Positions 7,583 to 15,153 of a DNA stretch of 15,662 nucleotides are shown piece after piece. The DNA comes from 4484-232 sp964486555. GTDB taxonomy: Bacteria > Thermotogota > Thermotogae > Thermotogales > Thermotogaceae. The first letter of the stretch is position 1, and each line of letters starts with the position of its first letter. Under the pieces are notes generated by a model. It made no database searches. It had not been told where the DNA came from and saw only the letters and a list, made by a program, of their open reading frames with translations. The stretch covers positions 1-15,662 of the forward strand of contig CAZANP010000043.1 of NCBI GenBank assembly GCA_964486555.1, written 5' to 3'. The position numbers and the translations under genes were made by a program.

Positions 7583-8905
7583 TCACCCCTTTGCTATAAA
7601 ACTTTCATATGGTTTCAAAGATATTCCTTCAATTTCCACTTCCTCGTTTGAGAAGTTATGAAGGATACGAATTCTCCCTTCGCCTACAAGCTCATAGGAG
7701 ATTATACTTCCCTTTCTTTCCAATTCATCAACACTTGCCACATCTATCCAGGGATTGTTTCTTCTCCATTTTCCTAACTTTCTGATATGATTCAACAAGC
7801 TGTTTTCTCTACTTTCATTAGCTTCCACGGAGAATCCAGAATGGGCTTTCAAATATTTAAAGGACTTCCACATGGTTTGGCCTCTGGTGTACAGGGTTTC
7901 TCTCCAAGGGAAAGGCTCCAGAACGTCTTCTGTGAAGAACGGATCATAGCGTCCTTTCATTCCGAGCTCTTCACCGTAGAATATGAAAGGAATACCAGGT
8001 AGGGTCATAAGGATAGAAAACGCCAATTTTCTCTTCCTCTCGTCCTCTATCTCATCTGCAAGTCTCGTCATATCGTGATTCGTTAGAAAGTTCACTGGGG
8101 TGTAGCTCTTGTCTTTCAAACTTTTCTGAATACCTTCTATCAACAGATCTGGATCTTCCCTTTTAACAGATTCCTTTATGGAATATGAAAGCAGGAAGTT
8201 GAACACATATTCGAATACCTCACCGTATTCATCCACTGTATCCTGGGAGGCCCATATCTCCCCAATGAACATCTTTCCCTCGAAATCTCTTAAGAACTCT
8301 TCCCAGAATCTCTTGTTCTGCTTAGAATCTTCGAATATGTGTTTTGCAGCGTCTAACCTCACACCGTCTATTCCCATATCGAACCAGTATTTCAAAATTT
8401 CCTTCATTTTTCTTGAAACCTCTTCGTTGCTGTAATTCAAATCTGGAAGGCCCGCCCCGAACAACCCTTTGTAATGCCCTGAGGATGAGGGGTGCCATAC
8501 AGGTTGACCATCCCACTCTCTCCTCTCTAAGAGAACTTCATCACTCTCGTTCCATAAGTAGTAATTCCTGAAATTCTCATCACCGGAGAGGGCTTTTTCA
8601 AACCAGGGGTGAAGAGAACTCGTGTGTTGAAGTGGGAAATCCAGTATCACTTTTATTCCTTTATCATGAAGAGCCGAGATCAATCTTTTGAAATCCTCTA
8701 TATCACCATAGAGCGGATTGATACTTTCAAAATCTATGACATCGTACCCATGAAAAGATGGGGATTTGAATATAGGCATGAGCCATAGTAAATTCACACC
8801 CAGTGAGAGAAGGTAGGAAATGGATTCTTCGATTCCCCGGATATCCCCGATACCGTCTTCGTTGGTATCTCTATAAGATCTCACGAATATTTCATAACCC
8901 ACCAT
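7583..8905 (-). CDS. mgtA: 4-alpha-glucanotransferase, GH13 (T. maritima MgtA type)
   Basis: A cytosolic GH13 enzyme that transfers malto-oligosaccharide segments between alpha-1,4-glucans, remodelling maltodextrins. The 440 residues follow the well-studied T. maritima MgtA (441 residues) over their whole length, including the N-terminus GYEIFVRSYRD and the block ERREWDGQPVWHP. Conserved regions are: I, DFPLQHTSSLHPW (89-101); II, GVRLDAAKH with nucleophile Asp185; III, FIGEIWAS with acid/base Glu216; IV, FLTNHDMTRL with Asp278. In region I the asparagine usual for alpha-amylases is Gln93, as expected for this atypical subgroup. There is no signal peptide. The start ATG 8905 lies 14 nt inside the end of the NFACT gene, with an AGGAG ribosome site upstream, so the two are co-translated. 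A general alpha-glucosidase/amylase role is the alternative, but resemblance to MgtA makes transferase more likely. Confidence 0.88.
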   Translation of the reverse strand: MVGYEIFVRSYRDTNEDGIGDIRGIEESISYLLSLGVNLLWLMPIFKSPSFHGYDVIDFESINPLYGDIEDFKRLISALHDKGIKVILDFPLQHTSSLHPWFEKALSGDENFRNYYLWNESDEVLLERREWDGQPVWHPSSSGHYKGLFGAGLPDLNYSNEEVSRKMKEILKYWFDMGIDGVRLDAAKHIFEDSKQNKRFWEEFLRDFEGKMFIGEIWASQDTVDEYGEVFEYVFNFLLSYSIKESVKREDPDLLIEGIQKSLKDKSYTPVNFLTNHDMTRLADEIEDERKRKLAFSILMTLPGIPFIFYGEELGMKGRYDPFFTEDVLEPFPWRETLYTRGQTMWKSFKYLKAHSGFSVEANESRENSLLNHIRKLGKWRRNNPWIDVASVDELERKGSIISYELVGEGRIRILHNFSNEEVEIEGISLKPYESFIAKG

Positions 8906-10580
8906 AGCCTGTATTCTCCTCCAATCTACAAGGCTTTACGACCAATGTTTTATGGTTCCTGTAAACAACCAATCCTGGTTTTGCACCCTTCGGTTTTGAA
9001 ACGTATTTTATCTTAGTATAATCTACAGGAACGTTTCCTGAAAGTTTTCCTCTCGAGTATCCTGCAGCGAGAGATGCTGCATATTTTATAACTTCTTCAT
9101 CGGGAGTTTTTCCTTCCACTTTCAACACGACATGAGCACCTGGCATTTCACGAGCATGAAACCATAAGTCATCATCGGATGCACTTTTCACAAGAGAATC
9201 ATTCTGCTTGTTATTTTTTCCTATGAGTATTTTGAACCCTTTAAAGAAGACTTCCCTAGGTTTGGATACGACCTCTCTCTTCCTTTTTTTCTTCACTTTT
9301 ATAATGCCTTCAGAAATCATCTCATCTTCTATCTCTTTCAATGTTTCCTCATCCTCCGAGTCTATGATGGTCTGCCATAACTGGTACAGATACTCCAATT
9401 CTCTTTCAATTTCAGGTACTCTGCTTTTCAACCTCTCATATTTTCTCTTAAGTTTCTTATATCTTTCAAAGTAATCCTGAGCCTTCTTTGAAGGATCTTT
9501 ATCCAGAACCACACGAATTTTTTCACCAGTTTCCCAATCAACTAACAGCGTCTCACCTCTCTTGTCCTTTATTTCATGTAAGTTGTAAATTATAAGATCT
9601 CCCATCTTCTTGTATCTTTCGAAACCTTCTGATTCTTCCAACTCTCTCAATAACTTCCCTTTAAGATTTTCAAATTCCTCGATTCTGGTGACAACGATCT
9701 TTTCTAGCTCTTTTTTTCTCTGTTCGAAAGCGGATTTCCTTTCCTTCCATCTGTGAAAAAGATTGATGGCTTCTGACGGGGAGGAGAAATGCTTCTCTGT
9801 TAAATGGGAAAGAATCAAAGAGGGGAAAGGGGTTATTTCATACGGATGCTCGTTTTGAAAGTAAACGAAAGCACCTACCATAAGATAGTCTTTTTTCAAA
9901 CTCTCCACAGCTTTCTTGATTTTTTCAAATCTGGGTTGTGTCATGTCCAAAGCAGAGAATGTGAAATCCACCCCTGCCCTCGCAAGCAATTCTGAGATCG
10001 AAAAATTTGAGAAACCTTCCAGTTTCTTCAACAGAAACTTATCGATGGGTATGTCTTCGAGTTCTTTTAGGATCACCTCGATATCCTCTTCCAGAATATT
10101 TATTTTTCCAGATGGATATGGAACGTACTCTCTTCCTGGAAGTAATTCCCTTTTTCGTGTCGATATCCTTCTGTGAACATCGAGGATTTTCCCATTTTCC
10201 ACCAGCAGCATATTTGAGAATTTCCCCATTATCTCCACTATCAATTCGTAATCGTGTTCTTTTCCTATTTCATCCATTTTGTGAAATCGAAATATCGCAA
10301 CCCGATCTAGCCCCTTTTGCTCGATCTCTACGAGTCTTGCTCCTTTCAGCTTTTTTCTTAAAAGCATTGTAAAGGAGGAAGGCATTTTGGATCCGAATTT
10401 CTCCTTCTCGACAATGGATACGTGTGACATGGAGGGATTGAGTGAAATCCTGAGTGTGTGATTTTGAAAGAGGAAAAAGTAATCTACGGAGGTTGGCTGG
10501 TATATCTGCTTCAGAAACTGTCCGACAACCTTTTTCATCTCATCTGTTACCTTCTTCATCATCAATCCATCGAAGGGCAT
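8892..10580 (-). CDS. rqcH: NFACT-family ribosome quality-control protein RqcH (annotated elsewhere as fibronectin-binding protein)
   Basis: RqcH binds split 50S subunits carrying stalled nascent chains and recruits tRNA-Ala to add an alanine tail that marks the peptide for degradation. Positions below count from the upstream ATG at 10586. The NFACT-N domain opens with MPFDGL. The conserved Asp-Arg pair needed for tRNA binding is Asp94-Arg95 in GLDRVAIF. Middle segments about 290-430 are highly charged and probably coiled coil (e.g. ERYKKLKRKYERLKSRVPE). The NFACT-R domain starts near 450, with DLWFHAREMPGAHVV at 473-487. I choose ATG 10580 because a GAGGG ribosome site is 6 nt upstream of it. 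ATG 10586, which overlaps the nfo stop as ATGA, directly abuts that site. At about 562 residues it is full length. The older name 'fibronectin-binding' reflects Gram-positive surface studies and probably does not describe its role here. Confidence 0.9.
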   Translation of the reverse strand: MPFDGLMMKKVTDEMKKVVGQFLKQIYQPTSVDYFFLFQNHTLRISLNPSMSHVSIVEKEKFGSKMPSSFTMLLRKKLKGARLVEIEQKGLDRVAIFRFHKMDEIGKEHDYELIVEIMGKFSNMLLVENGKILDVHRRISTRKRELLPGREYVPYPSGKINILEEDIEVILKELEDIPIDKFLLKKLEGFSNFSISELLARAGVDFTFSALDMTQPRFEKIKKAVESLKKDYLMVGAFVYFQNEHPYEITPFPSLILSHLTEKHFSSPSEAINLFHRWKERKSAFEQRKKELEKIVVTRIEEFENLKGKLLRELEESEGFERYKKMGDLIIYNLHEIKDKRGETLLVDWETGEKIRVVLDKDPSKKAQDYFERYKKLKRKYERLKSRVPEIERELEYLYQLWQTIIDSEDEETLKEIEDEMISEGIIKVKKKRKREVVSKPREVFFKGFKILIGKNNKQNDSLVKSASDDDLWFHAREMPGAHVVLKVEGKTPDEEVIKYAASLAAGYSRGKLSGNVPVDYTKIKYVSKPKGAKPGLVVYRNHKTLVVKPCRLEENTGYGGL

Positions 10581-10582
10581 TT

Positions 10583-11452
10583 TCATCCCTCGATCCCATA
10601 TTTTTTGAGGATTTCAAAGACTGTCTTTATATCCTCCGCATGTTCTTCGTTTCCTCCAGGGGTTTCCAGTATCCAAGGGATCCTCCTTACATTTTCGAAG
10701 GAAAAGAACACGCTGAATCCCTTCTCACCGATGTACCCTTTTCCTATACTCTCATGTCTGTCCTTCGCTTCTCCTAGAGGATACTTGGAATCGTTAAGAT
10801 GTATCATCTTCAATCTTGAAAGTCCTACATTCTTCTCGATCTCTTCGAGTAACTTGGAAACACCCTCCTTTGTTGTTATATCGTATCCGGCGTCGAAACC
10901 ATGGCATGTATCGTAAGTGATTCCTAAACGACTTGGATAGCTGGAGAGCTCGATGATCCTTCTGAGGTGATCTATTTTGTAACCTATGTTCCCTCCCTTA
11001 GGTGAGACATTCTCAAGAAGTATCATGACGGGCTTTTTCTCGGTTCTCTTGAACACCTCATCCAAACCCTTTGCTATCCTATCTATTCCCTTATCTTCAC
11101 CACTTCCAAGATGGCTTCCAGGATGAATATTCAGAAACTTTATTCCCAGAGTCCAGCATATCTCTATCTCCTTTATCAAAAGCTCTATGGATTTACTCCA
11201 AGTATCATCGTTGGGACTCGCAAGGTTCGGCAGGTATCCACTGTGGCAGAAGGCATTCTCATAATCTATAGAATACTTTTTCATGCTCCTTTTGAAAGCG
11301 TTGACCTTGGTCCTATCGGGAAGGGTCGCCTTCCATGATCTAGCGTTGTGAGGAAATATCTGAAAGGAGTTCCCACCTATCTCCACCGTCTCTTTCGGTA
11401 CCTTATCGAATCCTTTCGATATCGGCATGTGCGCTCCTATTTTTATCATCAT
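10583..11452 (-). CDS. nfo: endonuclease IV (AP endonuclease)
   Basis: A metal-dependent AP endonuclease that incises 5' of abasic sites in base-excision repair. At 289 residues it is close to the T. maritima and E. coli enzymes. All metal ligands of the trinuclear zinc site are present in order: His70 (FCHSGY), His110 (NIHPGSH), Glu147 (LLENVS), Asp181 and His184 (TYDTCHGFD), His218 (MIHLND), Asp231 and His233 (KDRHESIG) and Glu263 (LETPGG). The three Prosite-type signature blocks fall in these segments. Two adjacent ATGs (11452 and 11449) follow a GAGGTGAG ribosome site, and either may be used. The stop codon overlaps an in-frame ATG of the NFACT gene. Together with nth at the end of the same run, the operon supplies both the glycosylase/lyase and the AP endonuclease steps. 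Confidence 0.95.
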   Translation of the reverse strand: MMIKIGAHMPISKGFDKVPKETVEIGGNSFQIFPHNARSWKATLPDRTKVNAFKRSMKKYSIDYENAFCHSGYLPNLASPNDDTWSKSIELLIKEIEICWTLGIKFLNIHPGSHLGSGEDKGIDRIAKGLDEVFKRTEKKPVMILLENVSPKGGNIGYKIDHLRRIIELSSYPSRLGITYDTCHGFDAGYDITTKEGVSKLLEEIEKNVGLSRLKMIHLNDSKYPLGEAKDRHESIGKGYIGEKGFSVFFSFENVRRIPWILETPGGNEEHAEDIKTVFEILKKYGIEG

Positions 11453-11467
11453 CTCTCACCTCGTGTA

Positions 11468-12067
11468 TCATTTCGTATATTTCGAAAGAGCATCTAAGGT
11501 GGCATGACATACCGCTTTGAGAAAATCGTTTTTCAAAGGAGCAGCTCCCAGGATTCTAGTTTCATTCGAACCATCCGAAAAGGTTAAATGGCATATCACG
11601 AATTCTTCTCCCGCCATGACCAACTTTTGAACATCGTCAACAGAAACAGCGGAATTCGGTTCCAAAGAGTTCACGACGGCCATTCCCACAACTTTCGGCA
11701 GATTCACACTTGTATTGGGACCTTCATACTCACCTATTCTCTCCTCACCATTTAAAGAAAGGATTCTCACAACCGCTTTAACCGTGCTTCCATATTCCTC
11801 TAGAGTCACATCCGATACATCGTATTTTCTTCTGGGAAGTGAATGTTGAGAATCCATCTGAGCCACACTTATGATCTTCCTATCCAGTTTAAAACCTATC
11901 GATGCTAGGACCATAGTTTCTATATCACGAACAACCTGCTTTGGGTTTTTATCTGAACTGGCTATCACATGGATTTCACGGGGTTCGCCATTTTCCTCCA
12001 CCACTTTCACTGACATAACACCGGAGACTTTGGATATAACATCCTCAAGGGTTCTGGCATCGATCAT
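11468..12067 (-). CDS. conserved hypothetical protein, two-part, first gene of the repair/metabolism operon
   Basis: I do not recognise a characterised function. The 199-residue protein is soluble, with no signal peptide or membrane segment. Residues 1-72 form one unit: a beta-alpha pattern (VMSVKVVEENGEPREIHVIA) followed by NPKQVVRDIETMVLASIG and then DRKIISVAQ. I associate this block, from memory, with uncharacterised proteins in Firmicutes and Thermotogae. A linker (73-90) leads to a second unit, 91-199, starting with strands VKAVVRILSLNGEERIGEYEGP, and containing two similar 'strand then helix' halves: ERIGEYEG..LPKVVGMAVVNSL and ETRILGAA..FLKAVCHATLDAL. That looks like an internal duplication. 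Start ATG 12067 has an AGGGGG ribosome site. It is 15 nt upstream of nfo and follows two promoter-like elements, so it is probably transcribed with the repair genes. A nucleic-acid- or ligand-binding role would be a guess. Confidence 0.75.
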   Translation of the reverse strand: MIDARTLEDVISKVSGVMSVKVVEENGEPREIHVIASSDKNPKQVVRDIETMVLASIGFKLDRKIISVAQMDSQHSLPRRKYDVSDVTLEEYGSTVKAVVRILSLNGEERIGEYEGPNTSVNLPKVVGMAVVNSLEPNSAVSVDDVQKLVMAGEEFVICHLTFSDGSNETRILGAAPLKNDFLKAVCHATLDALSKYTK

Positions 12068-12093
12068 GATATACGCCCCCTTCGCCTCAAAGA

Positions 12094-12120
12094 ATTATTT
12101 TAACAGATCTTAGGAGTGAA
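12094..12120 (-). promoter_or_regulatory. candidate proximal sigma-A-type promoter for the minus-strand operon
   Basis: Read on the minus strand, a -35-like TTCACT (12120-12115) is followed after 15 nt by a -10-like AATAAT (12099-12094). Transcription would start near 12087, giving a leader of about 20 nt that contains the AGGGGG ribosome site of the 199-residue gene. The spacer is short, so strength is uncertain. Confidence 0.4.
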
Positions 12121-12138
12121 AAGGGTAGATCTAGAAGA

Positions 12139-12166
12139 ATTATCTTGGGAGTGGTGGAATAGTGAA
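12139..12166 (-). promoter_or_regulatory. candidate distal sigma-A-type promoter for the minus-strand operon
   Basis: Minus-strand TTCACT (12166-12161) and GATAAT (12144-12139) with a 16-nt spacer give four and five of six consensus matches. The predicted start is near 12132, about 64 nt before the ATG. The -35 element overlaps the start codon of the divergent motE-like gene, so transcription from it would interfere with that gene's initiation region. Confidence 0.45.
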
Positions 12167-13082
12167 GAAATTGATGAGTATCCTGAAAATACTATTCGTT
12201 CTGATACTACTACTCTCCGTCCTTCTCATGTATGGTTACTTGAAATTCGAACTCGAAAAAGTGTATGGAGAGGATTTCAGGTTATTTCAGGATTGGCGGA
12301 GCTTTGTTGCTTTCTTACTGTCGAAAATACCTTTCCTCAGTGAAAGAATTGAATATAAACCTATGAAGGTGATGTCTCCTAAGGAGTATTACTCGAGTGT
12401 TTTGAGGGATTATGTGAGAACCTATGATGAAAAGCTATCCGAAGTTCTGAAAAGAGAGAAGGAGGTTGAAAAGAAAGAGAAGGTGCTGAAGATGGAGGAA
12501 AGTGTGTTAGCGAATTTGAAAGAAGAATGGCGGAAGAAGAAGAAAGAATTAGTGATCAAGGAAAAGAGTTTGGAGGAGTATGAGAAGAAAATTGAGGATA
12601 TCACGAAAATCCTTCTTGAAGCTGATCCAGAAGAACTATCCACCATGATGAACAGCGAGGAACTTTCCCCGGTAACCTTGGCTGTTATCTTAAAAAAGGT
12701 TCCACCCGATGTTTCGGCTGAATTCTTGCAGGCCCTTACAAAGATCAATCCTGGGAAAGCGGCAAGTGTGGTTAAGGAAATGGTTGGTGTGGAGAAAATA
12801 GAGGAGAATTTGAAGAATTTATTGGAAGAGACGAAAAGAAGTTTGGAGGATCTGATAAGAAAGGAAGGAGAGTTGTTTGATAAGGAAAAGTATTTGGAAG
12901 TGGTGGCTGATGCTTTGAAGGATATGGAAGAGACCCTGATTGTAGATTTTTTGAAAGTGTTGAAGATAGACACCGAGACTTTCAGATTGCTACTCACGAA
13001 ACTGCCCCAAGACAGGGCAGAAGAGATCTTGAAGATAGTTTACAGAGATTACCCTGAACTTTTGGGAGGAGCGAAACCTTGA
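12162..13082 (+). CDS. MotE/YlxF-like flagellar membrane protein
   Basis: A 306-residue protein with one N-terminal membrane segment (about 6-25, ILKILFVLILLLSVLLMYGY), a long charged coiled coil (about 86-150, rich in KREKEVEKKEKV) and a C-terminal MgtE-N/FliG-like helical domain from about 150. That domain shows the repeat style 'MNSEELSPVTLAVILKKVPPD' broken by 'LTKINPGKAASVVKEM' and near the end 'LLTKLPQDRAEEILKIV'. This layout is that of MotE in Gram-negatives and YlxF in Bacillus, where the gene sits directly before fliK as it does here. MotE chaperones the stator protein MotC in rhizobia; the role in Thermotogae is not known to me. The GTG start at 12162 follows GGGAGTGGTGG. The stop overlaps the fliK TTG start. 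It is the first gene of the operon after a divergent spacer. Confidence 0.72.
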   Translation: MKKLMSILKILFVLILLLSVLLMYGYLKFELEKVYGEDFRLFQDWRSFVAFLLSKIPFLSERIEYKPMKVMSPKEYYSSVLRDYVRTYDEKLSEVLKREKEVEKKEKVLKMEESVLANLKEEWRKKKKELVIKEKSLEEYEKKIEDITKILLEADPEELSTMMNSEELSPVTLAVILKKVPPDVSAEFLQALTKINPGKAASVVKEMVGVEKIEENLKNLLEETKRSLEDLIRKEGELFDKEKYLEVVADALKDMEETLIVDFLKVLKIDTETFRLLLTKLPQDRAEEILKIVYRDYPELLGGAKP

Positions 13083-14475
13083 AGGGTTTGATGGAACTCT
13101 TGAACATGGTCAAAAATATGGAAACCATCCAAAAAGGTAAAACAAAAACCATCAAACACGTTCCCTTTAAGGGGAACAATAAGAAATTTGCGGATCTTTT
13201 GAAAAGTGTGAAAAGAGAGCTCAGTGTGAGAAAGAAGAGCAATATACTGAGAGACTCAAAATTGCAGAAGGTAGAAATTCCAAAAGAAATGATCGTAGAA
13301 CTTTTCGATAGAGTAACCAGTGAAGAAGGGAAGGCAGAAGGTATCGATGTTCTCAAGAAGGACGAGAACCATCAACCTGAAGAGAAAAAAACCGATGAGA
13401 AGTCACAGAGAACCGTCGATGAGGGATCCGAATCGGTATCGAAGAAACCTTCTGTTGGAAAAGCAANNNNNNNNNNNNNNNNNNNNNNNNNNNNNNNNNN
13501 NNNNNNNNNNNNNNNNNNNNNNNNNNNNNNNNNNNNNNNNNNNNNNNNNNNNNNNNNNNNNNNNNNCTTGTGAAGAGGTCGCGAAAAATCGTCTCTCATA
13601 ATGAGGAAGTGGTGGAAAAGGTAATAGAAGTGGTGAAGGAAGATGGCGCGGAATACATCAAAGAAGTGGTAACCGAAAGAATCGTGATGAATAAAGAGCC
13701 ACACTATAAGATCGAAGAAACCATCCAAAATCAGAGAAATCAAACGCATCATGAAGAACAGCCGTATCCCATCAAAGAAACCACAATGAAAGCCTCTTTG
13801 AAGGATGAAAGTTTTTTCAAAAGATTGAATGTGGAAACGATAAAGATGGAAACCTCAAGTTCAAAAGGTCATCACGTAGAAATTGAAAGAAACATTTCCC
13901 TGAAGCAGAGCTCGGAAAGAATTGAGAGAGATAAGGGGATAGAAAGGGCAAAGGATATCATCATCAAGCGCACCGCTCAGAAGAAATACACAGCTGAGAA
14001 AGAAATATCCATCGTTGACTTGAAAGCTCAGAACTTTTCAAAAACCAAGGATACCTCTGAGATAAAAATGGACGTTGGCGAGGATAGGAAAATCACCCTG
14101 GAGAGTGTGATCGAGAAGGTTAAAGAAATGGCTCAAAAGAGAATAGAGAAAGCTTTCGTTCAATTGGAACCACCAAAACTTGGAAAGATGGAGATAGAAA
14201 TATTAAAAGACGGAGACGGTCTGAGAATCATTCTGAAGGTCTCCACGAATGAGGCAAAAGAAATCTTGGAGAAAGGCAGCAAGTATCTGGTTGCCAGGCT
14301 GGAAAATTTGGGTTTCAGGATAGAGGATATTCAAATAAAGGAAAATTCGGAAGAATCTTATGATGAGGAAGGAGAACGTCAAAATGAAGAGAATGATTTC
14401 AGAGAAAGCAGAGAAGGGGAGGATAGGAGAAGGAAATTCAGAGAGATCTTCAAAAGGAAGGTGAATGAAGAATGA
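13079..14475 (+). CDS. fliK: flagellar hook-length control protein FliK, interrupted by an assembly gap
   Basis: FliK measures the growing hook and switches the export apparatus from hook to filament substrates. The N-terminal part (13079-13466) is basic and hydrophilic, ending SVGKA before the gap. After the gap the reading continues from 13567 in a different apparent phase, through a long charged, glutamate/lysine-rich low-complexity region. It ends in the conserved Flg_hook C-terminal domain: FVQLEPPKLGKMEIEIL, then GLRIILKVSTNEAKEIL and LVARLENLGFRIEDIQI (14155-14337). The apparent stop at 13571-13573 is a phase artefact of the 100-N placeholder, and the GTG at 13570 is an internal valine rather than a start. 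The TTG start at 13079 overlaps the motE-like stop and has GGAGGAG 7 nt upstream. An ATG at 13091 is the alternative. Its place between motE-like and flgD supports the call. Confidence 0.88.
13467..13566. other. assembly gap of 100 N inside fliK
   Basis: Exactly 100 N. Upstream coding ends after one base of a codon (13466) and downstream coding resumes at a codon boundary (13567). An intact fliK therefore needs a true gap length of 2 modulo 3, which 100 is not. Confidence 0.97.
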
Positions 14476-15146
14476 TCTTCGATGTTGGACTTGGAGGAAT
14501 ATATCAGAGTACTTTGGAAGGTTTGAGAAGTCAGGGTATCAGGAAGGAACTGGACAAAAATGCCTTCCTTCTTTTGATGCTCACAGAACTCCAGCATCAA
14601 GATCCGTTAGAGCCACTCGAAAACAAAGATCTCATAGCTCAGTTGTCGCAGTTAACGGCGCTCGAGCAGATCATGAACATGTCGAAAGCTGTTCAGGAAT
14701 TCGTTGAAGCTCAGCAAATGGTGAATCCTGCTCAACTTGCAAGTTTAATAGGAAAATATGTCGTTATGAGATCGAATGAAATATCCGTTCAAAATGGAGA
14801 AGCCGAAAGCATCGTCTTCAACCTGGATGAACCAGCACATGTTGTTATAAGGATATACGATGAGAACGACAACCTCATACGTGAAGAAGATTTGGGAATA
14901 GTGGAAGAAGGTATGCATGCCTGGGTATGGGATGCTCGAAACAACGACGGTATCCCTGTCCCAGATGGGACCTACAAATACAAAGTTGTAAGAGTGGATG
15001 GAACGAATGAAGAAGAAATCGGAGGGCTTGAAGGTGGAATAGTGGAAGCCGTTCAGATAAAAGATGGAAAGGCTTACGTTCTTGTCAATGGAAATCTCTA
15101 TCCCATAGATTCGATTATCGAGATCTCAGAACCCAGGGAGGAGTGA
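14472..15146 (+). CDS. flgD: flagellar hook-capping protein FlgD
   Basis: FlgD forms the cap under which FlgE subunits polymerise into the hook. The 224-residue protein has the N-terminal FlgD export/cap segment with the hallmark block FLLLMLTELQHQDPLEPLEN (32-51), followed by LIAQLSQLTALEQI (54-67). Its C-terminal half has the tudor- and Ig-like modules, including GKYVVMRSNEI, FNLDEPAHVVIRIYDENDN, WVWDARNNDGIPVPDGTYKY and a return strand near the end. The ATG overlaps the fliK stop as ATGA, with GGAAGGTG as ribosome site inside fliK. Gene order fliK-flgD-flgE is conserved in many flagellar operons. Length and motifs are complete, with nothing unusual. Confidence 0.93.
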   Translation: MIFDVGLGGIYQSTLEGLRSQGIRKELDKNAFLLLMLTELQHQDPLEPLENKDLIAQLSQLTALEQIMNMSKAVQEFVEAQQMVNPAQLASLIGKYVVMRSNEISVQNGEAESIVFNLDEPAHVVIRIYDENDNLIREEDLGIVEEGMHAWVWDARNNDGIPVPDGTYKYKVVRVDGTNEEEIGGLEGGIVEAVQIKDGKAYVLVNGNLYPIDSIIEISEPREE

Positions 15147-15153
15147 TAGAAAT

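Larger units (their letters stand above)
12090..12166. repeat. imperfect tandem repeat in the divergent spacer
   Basis: The plus-strand 9-mer AAGAATTAT occurs at 12090-12098 and 12135-12143. Each copy is followed, after 16 or 17 nt, by AGTGAA (12115-12120 and 12161-12166). The two units are about 45 bp apart and give rise to the two promoter-like elements. Two AGATCT hexamers (12105-12110 and 12127-12132) lie between them. Confidence 0.6.

Noticed and set aside
8892..10586. Surface fibronectin-binding adhesin
   Set aside because: There is no signal peptide or anchor, and the NFACT-N and NFACT-R motifs with the Asp-Arg pair indicate the RqcH ribosome-rescue role.
12126..12133. TAGATCTA palindrome as an operator
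   Set aside because: Eight bases is too short to claim alone. I recorded the paired AGATCT copies only as part of the spacer description.
12116..12343. GTG-initiated 75-codon open frame preceded by TAGGAG, overlapping the motE-like start
   Set aside because: The peptide has no recognisable features, runs mostly inside the motE-like gene in another frame, and its start coincides with the proximal -35-like element.
12422..12997. 191-codon open frame on the minus strand, rich in Ser and Phe
   Set aside because: It is antisense to the Lys/Glu-rich coiled coil of the motE-like gene. GAA/AAG codons read backwards as TTC/CTT, giving Phe/Ser/Leu without stops. There is no ribosome site or family resemblance.
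13570..14475. Separate gene starting at GTG 13570
   Set aside because: Codons continue open upstream to the gap edge (CTT GTG AAG), there is no visible ribosome site, and the C-terminal hook-control domain needs the FliK N-terminus. It is the second half of fliK.
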